A DNA stretch of 19,660 nucleotides, from the NCBI GenBank assembly GCA_910577105.1, contig CAJTMB010000039.1, positions 1-19,660 of the forward strand, in the 5' to 3' direction. Below the pieces are notes generated by a model. That model was not told the origin of the DNA, ran no database searches, and worked only from the letters and a program-made list of their open reading frames with translations. This DNA is from an uncultured Lachnospiraceae bacterium. Lineage in GTDB: Bacteria > Bacillota > Clostridia > Lachnospirales > Lachnospiraceae. Shown here one piece after another: positions 7,997 to 16,098 of this stretch; within the stretch, counting starts at the first letter, position 1, and every line of letters starts with the position of its first letter. Position numbers and translations under genes: made by a program.

Positions 7997-10098
7997 CATA
8001 TCAGGGGAAAACGGTATTCGGGCTTGACATCGGAACCAGAAGCATTGTGGGAACAGTAGGTTACAAGGAAAAGGACCGCTTTGTTGTAATAGCCCAGAGG
8101 GTCATGGAACATGAAACCCGTGCCATGCTGGACGGACAGATTCATGACATTAAAAAAGTCGGCAGTACCATAAAGGCGGTAAAAGAAGCGCTGGAGACCG
8201 ATATCGGCAGAAATCTGACGGAAGTGTGCATTGCGGCTGCCGGAAGGGTACTGCGCACGGTTACCACCCGCATAAATTATGAATTTACGGAGGAAAAAGT
8301 GGTTCTGGAGGAAGATGTGTATGCGCTTTCCGCCATGGGGGTAGAGCAGGCTTATGAAGAGTTCCAGCAGGGAAATGACACGGACATCAAGTTTTACTGC
8401 GTGGGATATTCGGTCATCAGGTATTATCTGAACCACTATCCGATTGGCAACCTGGAGGAGCATAAGGCAGGAAGCATCGGGGCGGATATGATTGTGACCT
8501 TTCTGCCGGAGGATGTTGTGGATGGACTCTACAGGGCGGTGGAATCCGCAGGTCTTGAAGTGGCAAACCTGACGTTGGAGCCGATTGCCGCCATTCAGGT
8601 GGCTATTCCCGAAAAGTTCCGTATGCTGAATATTGCCCTTGTGGACGTTGGGGCGGGGACTTCCGATATTTCCATCACCAAGGACGGGGCCATCGTGTCC
8701 TATGGCATGATTCCCGTTGCGGGGGACAGCCTGACGGAAACGATTGCACAAAATTGTCTGGTGGACTTTAACACCGCGGAAGAGATTAAGAGACAGATAG
8801 ACGCCGGAGGTGATATCACTTTTACTGACATTATGGGGCTTTCCCAGACGGTTGGCGCAGGCGAACTCATGAATATCTTAGAGCCGGCGGTGGAAAACAT
8901 GACAAAGCCGGTAGCGGACTGTATCAGGGAACTTAACGGCGAAAAGTCAGTCAGCGCGGTGTTTGTGGTCGGCGGCGGCGGAAAGATTCCCGGATACACG
9001 GAAAAGCTGTCGAAGGAACTTGGCATTGCACAGGAGAGGGTGGCATTAAGGGGCAAGGAAGTCATGGGCTTTATAGACTTTCCCGAAGACATTGAAAAAG
9101 ATTCCCTGCTGGTTACCCCTGTGGGAATTTGTTTAAGCTTTTATGAGCAGAATAATAATTTTGTGTTTGTTACTTTCAACGAGGAACGGATTAAGGTATA
9201 TGACAATGGCAAGCTATCCGTGGTGGAAGCTGCCATGCAGGCAGGGTTTCCCAATGACGGACTCTTTCCCAAAAGAGGAAGCGAGTTAAATTATACCGTG
9301 GACGGAAAAGCCCGAATCAAAAGAGGAGAACTGGGAGAGGCGGCAGTCATCACCGTTAACGGGGAACTGGCGGATATACATACGCCGATTAAGGCAAATG
9401 ATTTGGTACGCGTGCTGCCATCCACGGCAGGGGCGGCTGCAAAACTGGAAATCAGGGCGCTTCCCGAATTTCATCATTCCATCGTGGTAAATGTCAATGA
9501 CAAAAAAATCGAACTGCCCAAGTTTGCGCAGGTAAACGGACAACTGCAGTCGGGTTATTATGAAATTGAAGACGGTGATGTGATTGAAATATTAAGCTAT
9601 TATACGGTTGCCCAGATTTTAGAGTTTATGGACGTCATTCTGCCCGAAAAGACGGGACTTGCCGTAAACAACATGCCTGCTGACAGGGAAACGAAGGTCT
9701 ATGAGAATTTCAGCGTGGCATGGGGGGAGCATGTAGTGTTTGTCGGAAAGAACGATGAAGAAAGCGATGATACGGAGGATTCGGAAGAAAGTGATATAGG
9801 GGAACAGGTATCGGAAGAAACGGTATCCGAAACAGAAGAACGCCCCGGGGAAGCACAGTCAGCGGCTGCCACACCGATAAATAATGTCAATCAAAGCATC
9901 CGGGTTCTGGTAAACGGCAGTCCCCTTTTGCTGTCGGGCAAGCCCTCCTATGTGTATGTGGATATCTTTGATTACATAGACTTTGATTTGTCAAAAAGCA
10001 AGGGCGGTGGTATTGTGACAAATCTGAACGGCAATCCCGCGGAATATTTAAAAGAGATAAAAGACGGAGATATTATTGACGTCTACTGGAGGAACTGA
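7984..10098 (+). CDS. FtsA-like actin-fold ATPase with long C-terminal extension
   Basis: A 704-residue protein. Residues about 10-390 form an FtsA/PilM-type actin-like ATPase: phosphate-1 loop GLDIGTRS (13-20), phosphate-2 DVGAGTSD (221-228), adenosine motif VVGGGGKIPG (328-337) and an SHS2-like insert near 80-200. The remaining 310 residues are unlike classical FtsA (about 420 residues): segments at about 455-480, 499-540 and 638-702 each end in a pattern like IKANDLVRVLP, IEDGDVIEIL or IKDGDIIDVYW, which recalls beta-grasp (ThiS/MoaD or SLBB-like) folds. A very acidic linker (590-622) separates the last one. There is no FtsA-type C-terminal amphipathic membrane helix. The start is GTG at 7984, with GGAGG seven bases before it. 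Likely role: cell division or envelope assembly, inferred from fold only. Confidence 0.87.
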   Translation: MAGIAYQGKTVFGLDIGTRSIVGTVGYKEKDRFVVIAQRVMEHETRAMLDGQIHDIKKVGSTIKAVKEALETDIGRNLTEVCIAAAGRVLRTVTTRINYEFTEEKVVLEEDVYALSAMGVEQAYEEFQQGNDTDIKFYCVGYSVIRYYLNHYPIGNLEEHKAGSIGADMIVTFLPEDVVDGLYRAVESAGLEVANLTLEPIAAIQVAIPEKFRMLNIALVDVGAGTSDISITKDGAIVSYGMIPVAGDSLTETIAQNCLVDFNTAEEIKRQIDAGGDITFTDIMGLSQTVGAGELMNILEPAVENMTKPVADCIRELNGEKSVSAVFVVGGGGKIPGYTEKLSKELGIAQERVALRGKEVMGFIDFPEDIEKDSLLVTPVGICLSFYEQNNNFVFVTFNEERIKVYDNGKLSVVEAAMQAGFPNDGLFPKRGSELNYTVDGKARIKRGELGEAAVITVNGELADIHTPIKANDLVRVLPSTAGAAAKLEIRALPEFHHSIVVNVNDKKIELPKFAQVNGQLQSGYYEIEDGDVIEILSYYTVAQILEFMDVILPEKTGLAVNNMPADRETKVYENFSVAWGEHVVFVGKNDEESDDTEDSEESDIGEQVSEETVSETEERPGEAQSAAATPINNVNQSIRVLVNGSPLLLSGKPSYVYVDIFDYIDFDLSKSKGGGIVTNLNGNPAEYLKEIKDGDIIDVYWRN

Positions 10099-10100
10099 AC

Positions 10101-10898
10101 ATGAGATTTTGCAGCATAGCCAGCGGCAGCAGCGGCAACTGCATTTATGTGGGCTCAGAGGCAACGCATCTTTTGGTTGATGTGGGAATCAGCGGAAAAA
10201 GGACGGAAGAGGGCTTGCATGAACTGGAAATTACGGGAGAGGATATAGACGGAATTTTGATTACACACGAGCATTCCGACCATGTTGCAGGATTGGGGGT
10301 TCTTTCCAGAAAATACCATATTCCCATTTTTGCCACAGGAGGCACTATCCGCGCCATATTAAAAAACGGTGGAAAGAACGCGCCGGACGAGTCCCTGTTT
10401 CATCAGATAGAAGCCGACAGGAAGATAATTATTAAGGATTTGACCGTATCGCCCATGCGTATTTCCCATGATGCGGCGGAACCGGTGGCATACCGGATTG
10501 GATATGGGAAAAAAAAGGTTGCAATATGTACGGACTTGGGGATTTATAACGAGTACACGGTAGAGTGCTTAAAGGGCATGGACGCCTTGCTTCTGGAGGC
10601 CAATCATGATATCAATATGCTGCAGGTGGGACCCTACCCTTATTATCTGAAGCAGCGCATATTAGGGGACAGAGGGCATTTGTCCAATGAAAATGCGGGA
10701 AGGCTGTTGAACCGGATATTACATGACAACTTAAAAGCGGTTGTGCTGGGACATTTGAGTAAGGAGAACAACATGCCGGAACTGGCTTATGAAGCGGTGA
10801 GGATGGAGGTTACGCTGGGGGAAGGACCTTATAAGGCGGAGGATTTTCCAATATCCATTGCAGGGCGTAATGAGGTGTCGCCCGTTATTTCCATATAA
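10101..10898 (+). CDS. walJ: MBL-fold metallo-hydrolase, WalJ/YycJ type
   Basis: A 265-residue metallo-beta-lactamase-fold protein. Metal ligands are visible: H56-E-H58-S-D60-H61, H123 (ISHDAAEP), D145 (ICTDLG), H169 (EANHD) and H218 (LGHLSKEN). The N-terminus CSIASGSSGNC (4-14) is the hallmark of the WalJ/YycJ family. In B. subtilis that gene sits at the end of the walRK operon and has been linked to coordination of division with replication and to 5' exonuclease activity. Here no walRK genes are present; instead it follows the FtsA-like gene by two bases, with GGAGG seven bases before its ATG. The context supports a link to division or DNA maintenance. The symbol follows the family and is not proof of orthology. 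Confidence 0.9.
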   Translation: MRFCSIASGSSGNCIYVGSEATHLLVDVGISGKRTEEGLHELEITGEDIDGILITHEHSDHVAGLGVLSRKYHIPIFATGGTIRAILKNGGKNAPDESLFHQIEADRKIIIKDLTVSPMRISHDAAEPVAYRIGYGKKKVAICTDLGIYNEYTVECLKGMDALLLEANHDINMLQVGPYPYYLKQRILGDRGHLSNENAGRLLNRILHDNLKAVVLGHLSKENNMPELAYEAVRMEVTLGEGPYKAEDFPISIAGRNEVSPVISI

Positions 10899-10942
10899 GT
10901 TGATTAAGGGCCTGAAAAAGGCAGAAAGGTGTAAAATATAAT

Positions 10943-11215
10943 ATGAAAAAAACAATTATTACCGTTGTGGGAAAAGATACCGTGGGAATTATTGCAAAGG
11001 TATGTACTTACCTTGCGGAGAACCGGATTAATATTCTTGATATTTCACAGACTATTGTGCAGGGGTATTTTAACATGATGATGGTGGTGGATACGCTTGA
11101 GAGCAAAAAGCAGCATGGCGACATGGCGGACGAACTGGAGGAACTGGGCAGTCAGATTGGCGTCATTATCAAGTGCCAGAAGGAAGAAATTTTTGATAAA
11201 ATGCATAGAATTTAG
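10943..11215 (+). CDS. ACT domain protein (UPF0237)
   Basis: A 90-residue stand-alone ACT domain: MKKTIITVVGKDTVGIIAKV, then a helix and a second beta strand with LDISQTIVQGYFNMMMVVD, the beta-alpha-beta pattern of the GcvR/UPF0237 group. ACT domains bind small ligands, usually amino acids, at dimer interfaces; the ligand of this family is not known to me. The start has AAAGGTG 10 bases upstream. The 44-base gap before it contains no clear terminator. It is followed 23 bases later by the UPF0210 gene; these two families are regularly neighbours in Firmicutes, which suggests the ACT protein is a regulatory partner or subunit of the UPF0210 protein. Confidence 0.93.
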   Translation: MKKTIITVVGKDTVGIIAKVCTYLAENRINILDISQTIVQGYFNMMMVVDTLESKKQHGDMADELEELGSQIGVIIKCQKEEIFDKMHRI

Positions 11216-11238
11216 GAATGGCAGTGAGGAGAAACGGC

Positions 11239-12603
11239 ATGATAAACATATATGAAGTGGTGGAAACCAACAATATGATTGAAAAGGAAAACCTGGATGT
11301 GCGTACCATAACGCTGGGTATCAGTCTTTTAGACTGCATAGATTCCGATTTGACAGCCTTAAAGGAAAAGATATACAAAAAAATCTATGAGGCGGCCAAG
11401 GATTTGGTAAAGACAGGGGAGGAAATTTCCCGGGAATATGGGATTCCCATTGTCAATAAAAGAATTTCCGTTACCCCGATTGCCTTAATCGGCGGGGCTG
11501 CCTGTAAGACGGCGGAAGATTTTGCGGAAATTGCAAAGACATTGGATAAAGTGGCGCATGAGGTAGGGGTCAATTTTATCGGCGGCTATTCCGCGCTGGT
11601 AAGTAAGGGAATGACGCCGGCGGACGAACTGCTTATCCGTTCCATTCCTCTGGCGCTGTCTTCCACCGAGAGAGTATGCAGCTCCGTAAATGTGGGCTCT
11701 ACCAAAACCGGCATCAACATGGATGCCGTGCGCCTGATGGGCGAAGTGGTTAAACAGACGGCAGAGCTTACAAAAGAGGATGATTCCTTAGGCTGTGCCA
11801 AACTGGTGGTGTTTTGTAACGCGCCGGATGACAATCCGTTTATGGCAGGCGCTTTCCACGGTGTGACGGAAGCCGATAAGATTATCAACGTGGGCGTCAG
11901 CGGTCCGGGAGTGGTAAAGACAGCGCTGGAAAAAGTGCGGGGAGAGAGTTTTGAGGTTCTGTGTGAAACCATCAAGAAAACGGCATTTAAGGTGACAAGG
12001 GTTGGTCAGCTGGTGGCGCAGGAAGCTTCCAAAATGCTGCATGTGCCTTTTGGCATTGTGGATTTGTCCTTAGCGCCCACCCCGGCAGTCGGAGACAGTG
12101 TGGCGGATATTCTCTGTGAGATTGGACTGGAATATGCAGGCGCGCCCGGCACCACGGCGGCCCTTGCCCTGTTGAATGACCAGGTCAAGAAGGGCGGCGT
12201 TATGGCGTCTTCTTATGTGGGCGGCCTTTCGGGGGCCTTTATTCCGGTCAGCGAAGACCAGGGGATGATAGACGCCGTGACGGCGGGTGCGCTCACTTTG
12301 GAAAAACTGGAAGCGATGACCTGCGTCTGCTCCGTGGGGCTTGATATGATAGCCATACCGGGAGATACAAAGGCGACGACCATTTCGGGCATCATAGCGG
12401 ATGAAATGGCAATCGGCATGGTGAACCAGAAGACAACGGCTGTGAGGATTATTCCCGTTATCGGTAAGGGTGTGGGAGAAACCGTTGAATTTGGCGGTCT
12501 GTTGGGATATGCGCCCATTATGCCGGTCAACAGGTTTTCTTGTGATGAGTTTGTAAACCGTAAGGGAAGGATACCGGCTCCGATACACAGTTTTAAAAAT
12601 TAG
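11239..12603 (+). CDS. UPF0210 (DUF711, 'PFL family') protein
   Basis: A 454-residue soluble protein of the UPF0210/DUF711 family. Recognisable blocks are MINIYEVVETNNMI at the start, LGISLLDCID, GGAACKTAEDFAEIAKTLD, GGYSALVSKGM, SSVNVGSTKTGINMDAV and, near the end, the glycine-rich GKGVGETVEFGGLLG. The name 'PFL family' reflects a distant fold resemblance to pyruvate formate-lyase/ribonucleotide reductase proteins; the activity is not established, and I see no C-terminal glycyl-radical loop of PFL type. The start at 11239 has GAGGAG seven bases upstream; an in-frame ATG at 11218 overlaps that site. It forms a two-gene unit with the ACT gene just before it. Length matches the family. Confidence 0.92.
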   Translation: MINIYEVVETNNMIEKENLDVRTITLGISLLDCIDSDLTALKEKIYKKIYEAAKDLVKTGEEISREYGIPIVNKRISVTPIALIGGAACKTAEDFAEIAKTLDKVAHEVGVNFIGGYSALVSKGMTPADELLIRSIPLALSSTERVCSSVNVGSTKTGINMDAVRLMGEVVKQTAELTKEDDSLGCAKLVVFCNAPDDNPFMAGAFHGVTEADKIINVGVSGPGVVKTALEKVRGESFEVLCETIKKTAFKVTRVGQLVAQEASKMLHVPFGIVDLSLAPTPAVGDSVADILCEIGLEYAGAPGTTAALALLNDQVKKGGVMASSYVGGLSGAFIPVSEDQGMIDAVTAGALTLEKLEAMTCVCSVGLDMIAIPGDTKATTISGIIADEMAIGMVNQKTTAVRIIPVIGKGVGETVEFGGLLGYAPIMPVNRFSCDEFVNRKGRIPAPIHSFKN

Positions 12604-12630
12604 GCTGCACCCGGTAATGAAAGCAAAGAG

Positions 12631-14019
12631 ATGAAAAGAAAGAAAAGAAGTAAAAACCAAACATGGAAATGTACGCCCACACAGTTGATATTGCTGGGTT
12701 TTTTGGGTGCAATCCTTACAGGCACGCTTTTACTGTGCCTGCCTGTGGCTACAAGGAGCGGACAGCCTGCACCCTTTATCGACGCGCTTTTTACGGCGAC
12801 TACCTCCGTCTGCGTGACGGGACTGGTGGTGGTGGAAACAGCGGGATATTGGAGTCTTTTCGGACAGCTTGTGATTTTACTGTTGATACAGTGCGGCGGT
12901 CTGGGCATTATTTCCTTTACCACGGCGGCTTTGCTGCTGCTTAGAAAAAAGGTGACCCTGCGTGACAGAATCCTCATAGAAGAATCTTTCAACTTAAACA
13001 GCCTGAGCGGTCTGCTCCGATTTATAAAAAAAGTATTTGCAGGTACTTTTCTGATAGAAGGAATAGGGGCTGTGTGCAGTGCCTTTTCGTTTGTACCGGT
13101 TTACGGATGGGTGAAGGGCATTTGGTTCTCCCTGTTTCATGCCGTGTCCGCTTTCTGCAACGCGGGTATGGATTTATTGGGCCCTGACAGCCTGATGGGA
13201 TTTAAGCATGATGTCTGCCTGAACATGACGACCATGCTGCTGATAATTGCGGGAGGACTTGGATTTCCCGTCTGGTGGGATGTGATAAACAGCATAAAGC
13301 AGACTATCACGAAAAAACGTACTTTTCGCAATGGCGTCAGAAGCCTTTCCCTGCACAGTAAGCTTGTGCTTGGTTTTACGGCAGGTCTTATTGCAGTGGG
13401 AACGCTTGGCATTTATGTACTGGAAAAAGGGAATCCGGGGACTTTGGGAGAGGAGTCTGTGTCCCATGGCCTGCTCATGTCGGCATTTCAGGCTGTTACG
13501 CTTCGTACAGCCGGTTTTTGCACCATGCCGCAGCAGAACCTGACGGAGGCGGGCGCGTTTTTTTCCATGCTCTTTATGTTTGTGGGAGGTTCTCCTGTCG
13601 GAACGGCAGGCGGAGTGAAAACAACTACCATCGTGGTTCTGGTACTGACTGCGTGGGGGCTGATTCGGGGTAGGCAGGAAACGGCTGTGTTTGGAAGAAC
13701 CCTTTCGCCGGAAACCATTCGGAAAGCGTTGGGAGTGGTTATTATCAATATGGCGGCCATCGGGACGGCGCTGCTGGCATTGCTGATTGCGGAAAAAGGT
13801 AATTTTCTGGATATGGCTTATGAGGTAATCAGCGCCACCGCGACAGTCGGGTTGTCCAGGGATGTGACGCCGGGTCTCGGAAGCGTGGGCAGGGTAATTA
13901 TTGTGATTTGTATGTATCTTGGCAGAATCGGTCCGATTTCCCTGGCGATTGCGTTAGGCAGAAAAAGGGTTCAGAAAGGAAATTACAGTTATCCGGTGGA
14001 AGATATCCCGGTCGGATGA
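12631..14019 (+). CDS. ktrB: Potassium uptake channel subunit, TrkH/KtrB family
   Basis: A 462-residue membrane protein with the four M1-P-M2 repeats of the TrkH/KtrB superfamily. The four selectivity-filter loops are visible: TSVCVTGL (58-65), AFCNAG (174-179), LRTAGF (291-296) and ATVGLS (404-409), each with its filter glycine. A conserved arginine sits in the last M2 helix (LGRIGP, R432). It should import K+, probably with Na+ coupling as in KtrB, gated by the cytoplasmic nucleotide-binding subunit encoded next. The ribosome site is weak (GAAAG with irregular spacing), unlike its neighbours, so expression may rely on coupling or be low. The upstream gap is 27 bases. KtrB fits better than TrkH because of the length and the single-RCK partner. 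Confidence 0.94.
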   Translation: MKRKKRSKNQTWKCTPTQLILLGFLGAILTGTLLLCLPVATRSGQPAPFIDALFTATTSVCVTGLVVVETAGYWSLFGQLVILLLIQCGGLGIISFTTAALLLLRKKVTLRDRILIEESFNLNSLSGLLRFIKKVFAGTFLIEGIGAVCSAFSFVPVYGWVKGIWFSLFHAVSAFCNAGMDLLGPDSLMGFKHDVCLNMTTMLLIIAGGLGFPVWWDVINSIKQTITKKRTFRNGVRSLSLHSKLVLGFTAGLIAVGTLGIYVLEKGNPGTLGEESVSHGLLMSAFQAVTLRTAGFCTMPQQNLTEAGAFFSMLFMFVGGSPVGTAGGVKTTTIVVLVLTAWGLIRGRQETAVFGRTLSPETIRKALGVVIINMAAIGTALLALLIAEKGNFLDMAYEVISATATVGLSRDVTPGLGSVGRVIIVICMYLGRIGPISLAIALGRKRVQKGNYSYPVEDIPVG

Positions 14020-14040
14020 GCAGATAGAGGAGAGTTGGAA

Positions 14041-14712
14041 ATGAGAAGAAAAAAGAATCCGGAAAAGCAGTCGTTTGCAGTGATTGGGCTGGGAAAGTTT
14101 GGGAGCAGCATAGCCATGGAACTGGCAGCGGCAGGCGCACAGGTGCTTGCAGTCGATATAGATGAGGAAAGGGTTGCAAATGTGGCAGAGCATGTCACTT
14201 ATGCGGTACGGGCTGACGTATGTGACGGCAAGGCAATGGCGGCGCTTGGCATTTCCAACATGGATGCCGTAATTGTTGCGATAACCCAAAGTCTGGACGC
14301 GAGCCTAATGGGAACCATACTTGCCAAGGAGGCCGGCGTTCCGTTAGTAATCGCAAAGGCCAATGAAGAACTTCATGCCAAAATATTGAAAAAGACAGGC
14401 GCTGACCGCGTGATTGTGCCGGAACGGGAATCGGGCATCCGGGTGGCGCACAATATTCTTGCAGGTAATTTTCTGGAGTTTGTGGAGCTTTCCCAGAAAA
14501 TCAGAATGATAGAGATGCAGGTCAAACCGGAATGGGCCGGTAAAACGCTGCGGGAACTGAAACTTCGTAATAAATACCAGATAAATGTGATTGCGGTAAA
14601 GCAGAATCTGGACAGCGAAGCAGTCATTCATATTGACCCGGATATGAAGCTGAAGAGTGAAATGACGCTCTGGGTGCTTCTTGATGCAAACAATGTGGAA
14701 AGGCTTGTATGA
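14041..14712 (+). CDS. ktrA: Potassium uptake regulatory subunit, KtrA/TrkA (RCK)
   Basis: A 223-residue RCK protein: an N-terminal Rossmann domain with GLGKFG (16-21) and acidic D39 after strand 2 (LAVDIDEE), then an RCK_C domain (about 137-223; VELSQKIRMIEMQVKPEW onward). In KtrAB systems an octameric ring of this protein binds ATP/ADP or NAD(H) in the N-domain and often c-di-AMP in the C-domain, opening or closing KtrB. The ATG at 14041 is preferred over a TTG at 14035, because AGGAGAG ends seven bases before the ATG. It follows ktrB by 21 bases and is the last gene of the plus-strand run; its stop lies two bases from the stop of the convergent tmcAL gene. Confidence 0.95.
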   Translation: MRRKKNPEKQSFAVIGLGKFGSSIAMELAAAGAQVLAVDIDEERVANVAEHVTYAVRADVCDGKAMAALGISNMDAVIVAITQSLDASLMGTILAKEAGVPLVIAKANEELHAKILKKTGADRVIVPERESGIRVAHNILAGNFLEFVELSQKIRMIEMQVKPEWAGKTLRELKLRNKYQINVIAVKQNLDSEAVIHIDPDMKLKSEMTLWVLLDANNVERLV

Positions 14713-14714
14713 AG

Positions 14715-15971
14715 TTAGGGAAGAATTACAATCTGCCGGCTGTACTCATTTTGGATGGGACGGCCGGTTTTTTGCGCGGGAATGCTGTCATAAAGATGTG
14801 AGGCAAAAATATCATGCGACAGCATCTGTATTCCCAAAGGCGACAGCAGTTTGTCTGCGTCCGCCAACTTGGAGAGAAGAGGGATGCTTCCTTTGGAAAG
14901 ATGGCCCAAGAGGGCTTCGGAGGATTTGCGAAAACCAAGAAGGCGCGCATACAGGGCATCGCCTTTTGCAGCAAAGTTCTCCATGTCCTTTTTGGTAATG
15001 GAAAGCAGAATGTGCAGCAGGGAACGGCTGATGCGGGTCTGGGTCAAATCTTTTGATTTTAATATTTGTTCGCCAAACCGGGTGGCTGATTGGTAACGGC
15101 AAAGATGGCGGCAGATTTTATCGGAAAGCGCTTTTGATACGTCCATATATGAGGTGAATCCTTCTTTTTGCAGACTGAGGAGCCGGTAAAAAAGCATGGA
15201 AGAGAAATCATCCATGGAAACCGGATATCCCGGCAGCAATTCCCTTTTTAAAACATGCAGGCTGCTTTCGGGAAGAAAAGAAGAAAGCAGTTCAAAGTCT
15301 GCATCCCCAAAGAGTTTTTTGCGCAGCGCCATGGCAGAGGCAAAGGCGCCCTTTTGCAGGGCAGTATCCGAGTAACCGGCGCCTTTCCGGGGAAGCGTAT
15401 AGGTTTCCATCGTACTTTGCCGCCGGTAAAGTGCTTTCAGGTATTCTATCCCCAGAATATTATTGGGAGTCCGGAGCAGGTCTTTTGGTATTATGTCTTT
15501 TGCATCCTCCGAAACAGAAACAGAGTATTGCGCCATGGCATGGGAGCGTGCGGCAGGAAAAGACAAGCCCCGGTGCAGATTTTCTTTGAGAAACTTTTTA
15601 TAAACCGCAGGTTCTTTGGCAAGGATGGCGGCGGCACGGGAAAGGGCATGGATATCCCCGCACTCACTTCCGAAACAAAGGGCATCCACATGCAGGCCAT
15701 CCAGAAGGGCAACGGCTCCTCTTGCAAAATATTCAGCGCTTCCCGTTGCAAAACATACGGGAAGTTCAAAGACGGCATCCGCCCCACCGAGCAGCGCCGT
15801 TTCACAGCGGGCAAATTTGTCCAGTATGGCCGGTGTGCCCCGCTGTGTAAAGTTTCCGCTTAAAACCACAATGACATAATCCGCCCCGGAAAGCTTTTTG
15901 GCTTGCTGCATCTGGTAAAGATGCCCGTTATGGAAAGGATTGTACTCCGCAATAATACCCACTGTCTTCAT
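14715..15971 (-). CDS. tmcAL: tRNA(Met) cytidine acetate ligase, TmcAL (YlbM family)
   Basis: A 418-residue nucleotidyltransferase-fold protein. The N-terminus MKTVGIIAEYNPFHNGH carries the ATP-binding HxGH-type motif (HNGH, 14-17), and GNFTQRGTPAILDKFAR is the conserved second block of the TmcAL/YlbM family. The characterised enzyme activates acetate with ATP to acetyl-AMP and forms N4-acetylcytidine at wobble position 34 of elongator tRNA-Met. The start at 15971 fits the family N-terminus; in-frame ATGs at 15983 and 16004 give short extra tails. A hairpin lies just upstream of the start. The gene is divergent from pta-ackA, whose product is acetate, and convergent with ktrA, with the ktrA terminator inside its last codons. 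Length is normal for the family. Confidence 0.95.
   Translation of the reverse strand: MKTVGIIAEYNPFHNGHLYQMQQAKKLSGADYVIVVLSGNFTQRGTPAILDKFARCETALLGGADAVFELPVCFATGSAEYFARGAVALLDGLHVDALCFGSECGDIHALSRAAAILAKEPAVYKKFLKENLHRGLSFPAARSHAMAQYSVSVSEDAKDIIPKDLLRTPNNILGIEYLKALYRRQSTMETYTLPRKGAGYSDTALQKGAFASAMALRKKLFGDADFELLSSFLPESSLHVLKRELLPGYPVSMDDFSSMLFYRLLSLQKEGFTSYMDVSKALSDKICRHLCRYQSATRFGEQILKSKDLTQTRISRSLLHILLSITKKDMENFAAKGDALYARLLGFRKSSEALLGHLSKGSIPLLSKLADADKLLSPLGIQMLSHDIFASHLYDSIPAQKTGRPIQNEYSRQIVILP
14736..14773 (+). terminator. Rho-independent terminator of ktrA, inside the 3' end of tmcAL
   Basis: CCGGCTGT (14736-14743) pairs with ACGGCCGG (14760-14767) through 8 bp including one G-T wobble, with a 16-base loop and then T6 (14768-14773). 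It starts 24 bases after the ktrA stop. On the other strand the same bases encode residues close to the C-terminus of TmcAL. Confidence 0.8.
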
Positions 15972-15983
15972 AATACGCCCCAT

Positions 15984-15998
15984 ACCGCCCTTGGCGGT
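15984..15998 (-). promoter_or_regulatory. Short hairpin in the tmcAL leader
   Basis: On the minus strand ACCGCC and GGCGGT form a perfect 6-bp stem with a 3-base loop, 12 bases upstream of the tmcAL start. The right arm holds the only G-rich stretch (AAGGGCGG) near the alternative ATG at 15983, so it could mask a ribosome site. No T-run follows, so it is not a terminator. Confidence 0.35.
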
Positions 15999-16032
15999 TC
16001 TCATTAATATTAAAATTTCCTGCTGTTTTGCC

Positions 16033-16061
16033 TTGTATACAATTTATGTATTTAGTATAAT
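16033..16061 (+). promoter_or_regulatory. Predicted sigma-A promoter of pta-ackA
   Basis: TTGTAT (16033-16038), a 17-base spacer and a perfect TATAAT (16056-16061) make this the best promoter in the window. The -35 lies in the palindrome TTGTATACAA (16033-16042), a possible operator. Transcription would begin near 16068, giving a leader of about 265 bases that contains the whole long hairpin at 16099-16283. Confidence 0.75.
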
Positions 16062-16098
16062 ATAAATAGTAAATTTTGGAAAGGGACATGTAGTATGA

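Noticed and set aside
7792..8751. A 319-codon minus-strand open frame antisense to coaE and the FtsA-like gene.
   Set aside because: Shadow of well-supported plus-strand genes; composition rich in His/Arg/Cys and no recognisable domain.
10900..10942. TTGATT and TATAAT before the ACT gene as an internal promoter.
   Set aside because: The spacing is about 31 bases, far too long; the TATAAT also abuts the start codon.
12617..12634. Minicistron MKAKR whose stop overlaps the ktrB start as ATGA.
   Set aside because: No convincing ribosome site precedes it; five codons can arise by chance.
12070..12660. A 196-codon minus-strand open frame antisense to the UPF0210 gene.
   Set aside because: Shadow frame opposite a conserved gene, with biased composition and no start signal.
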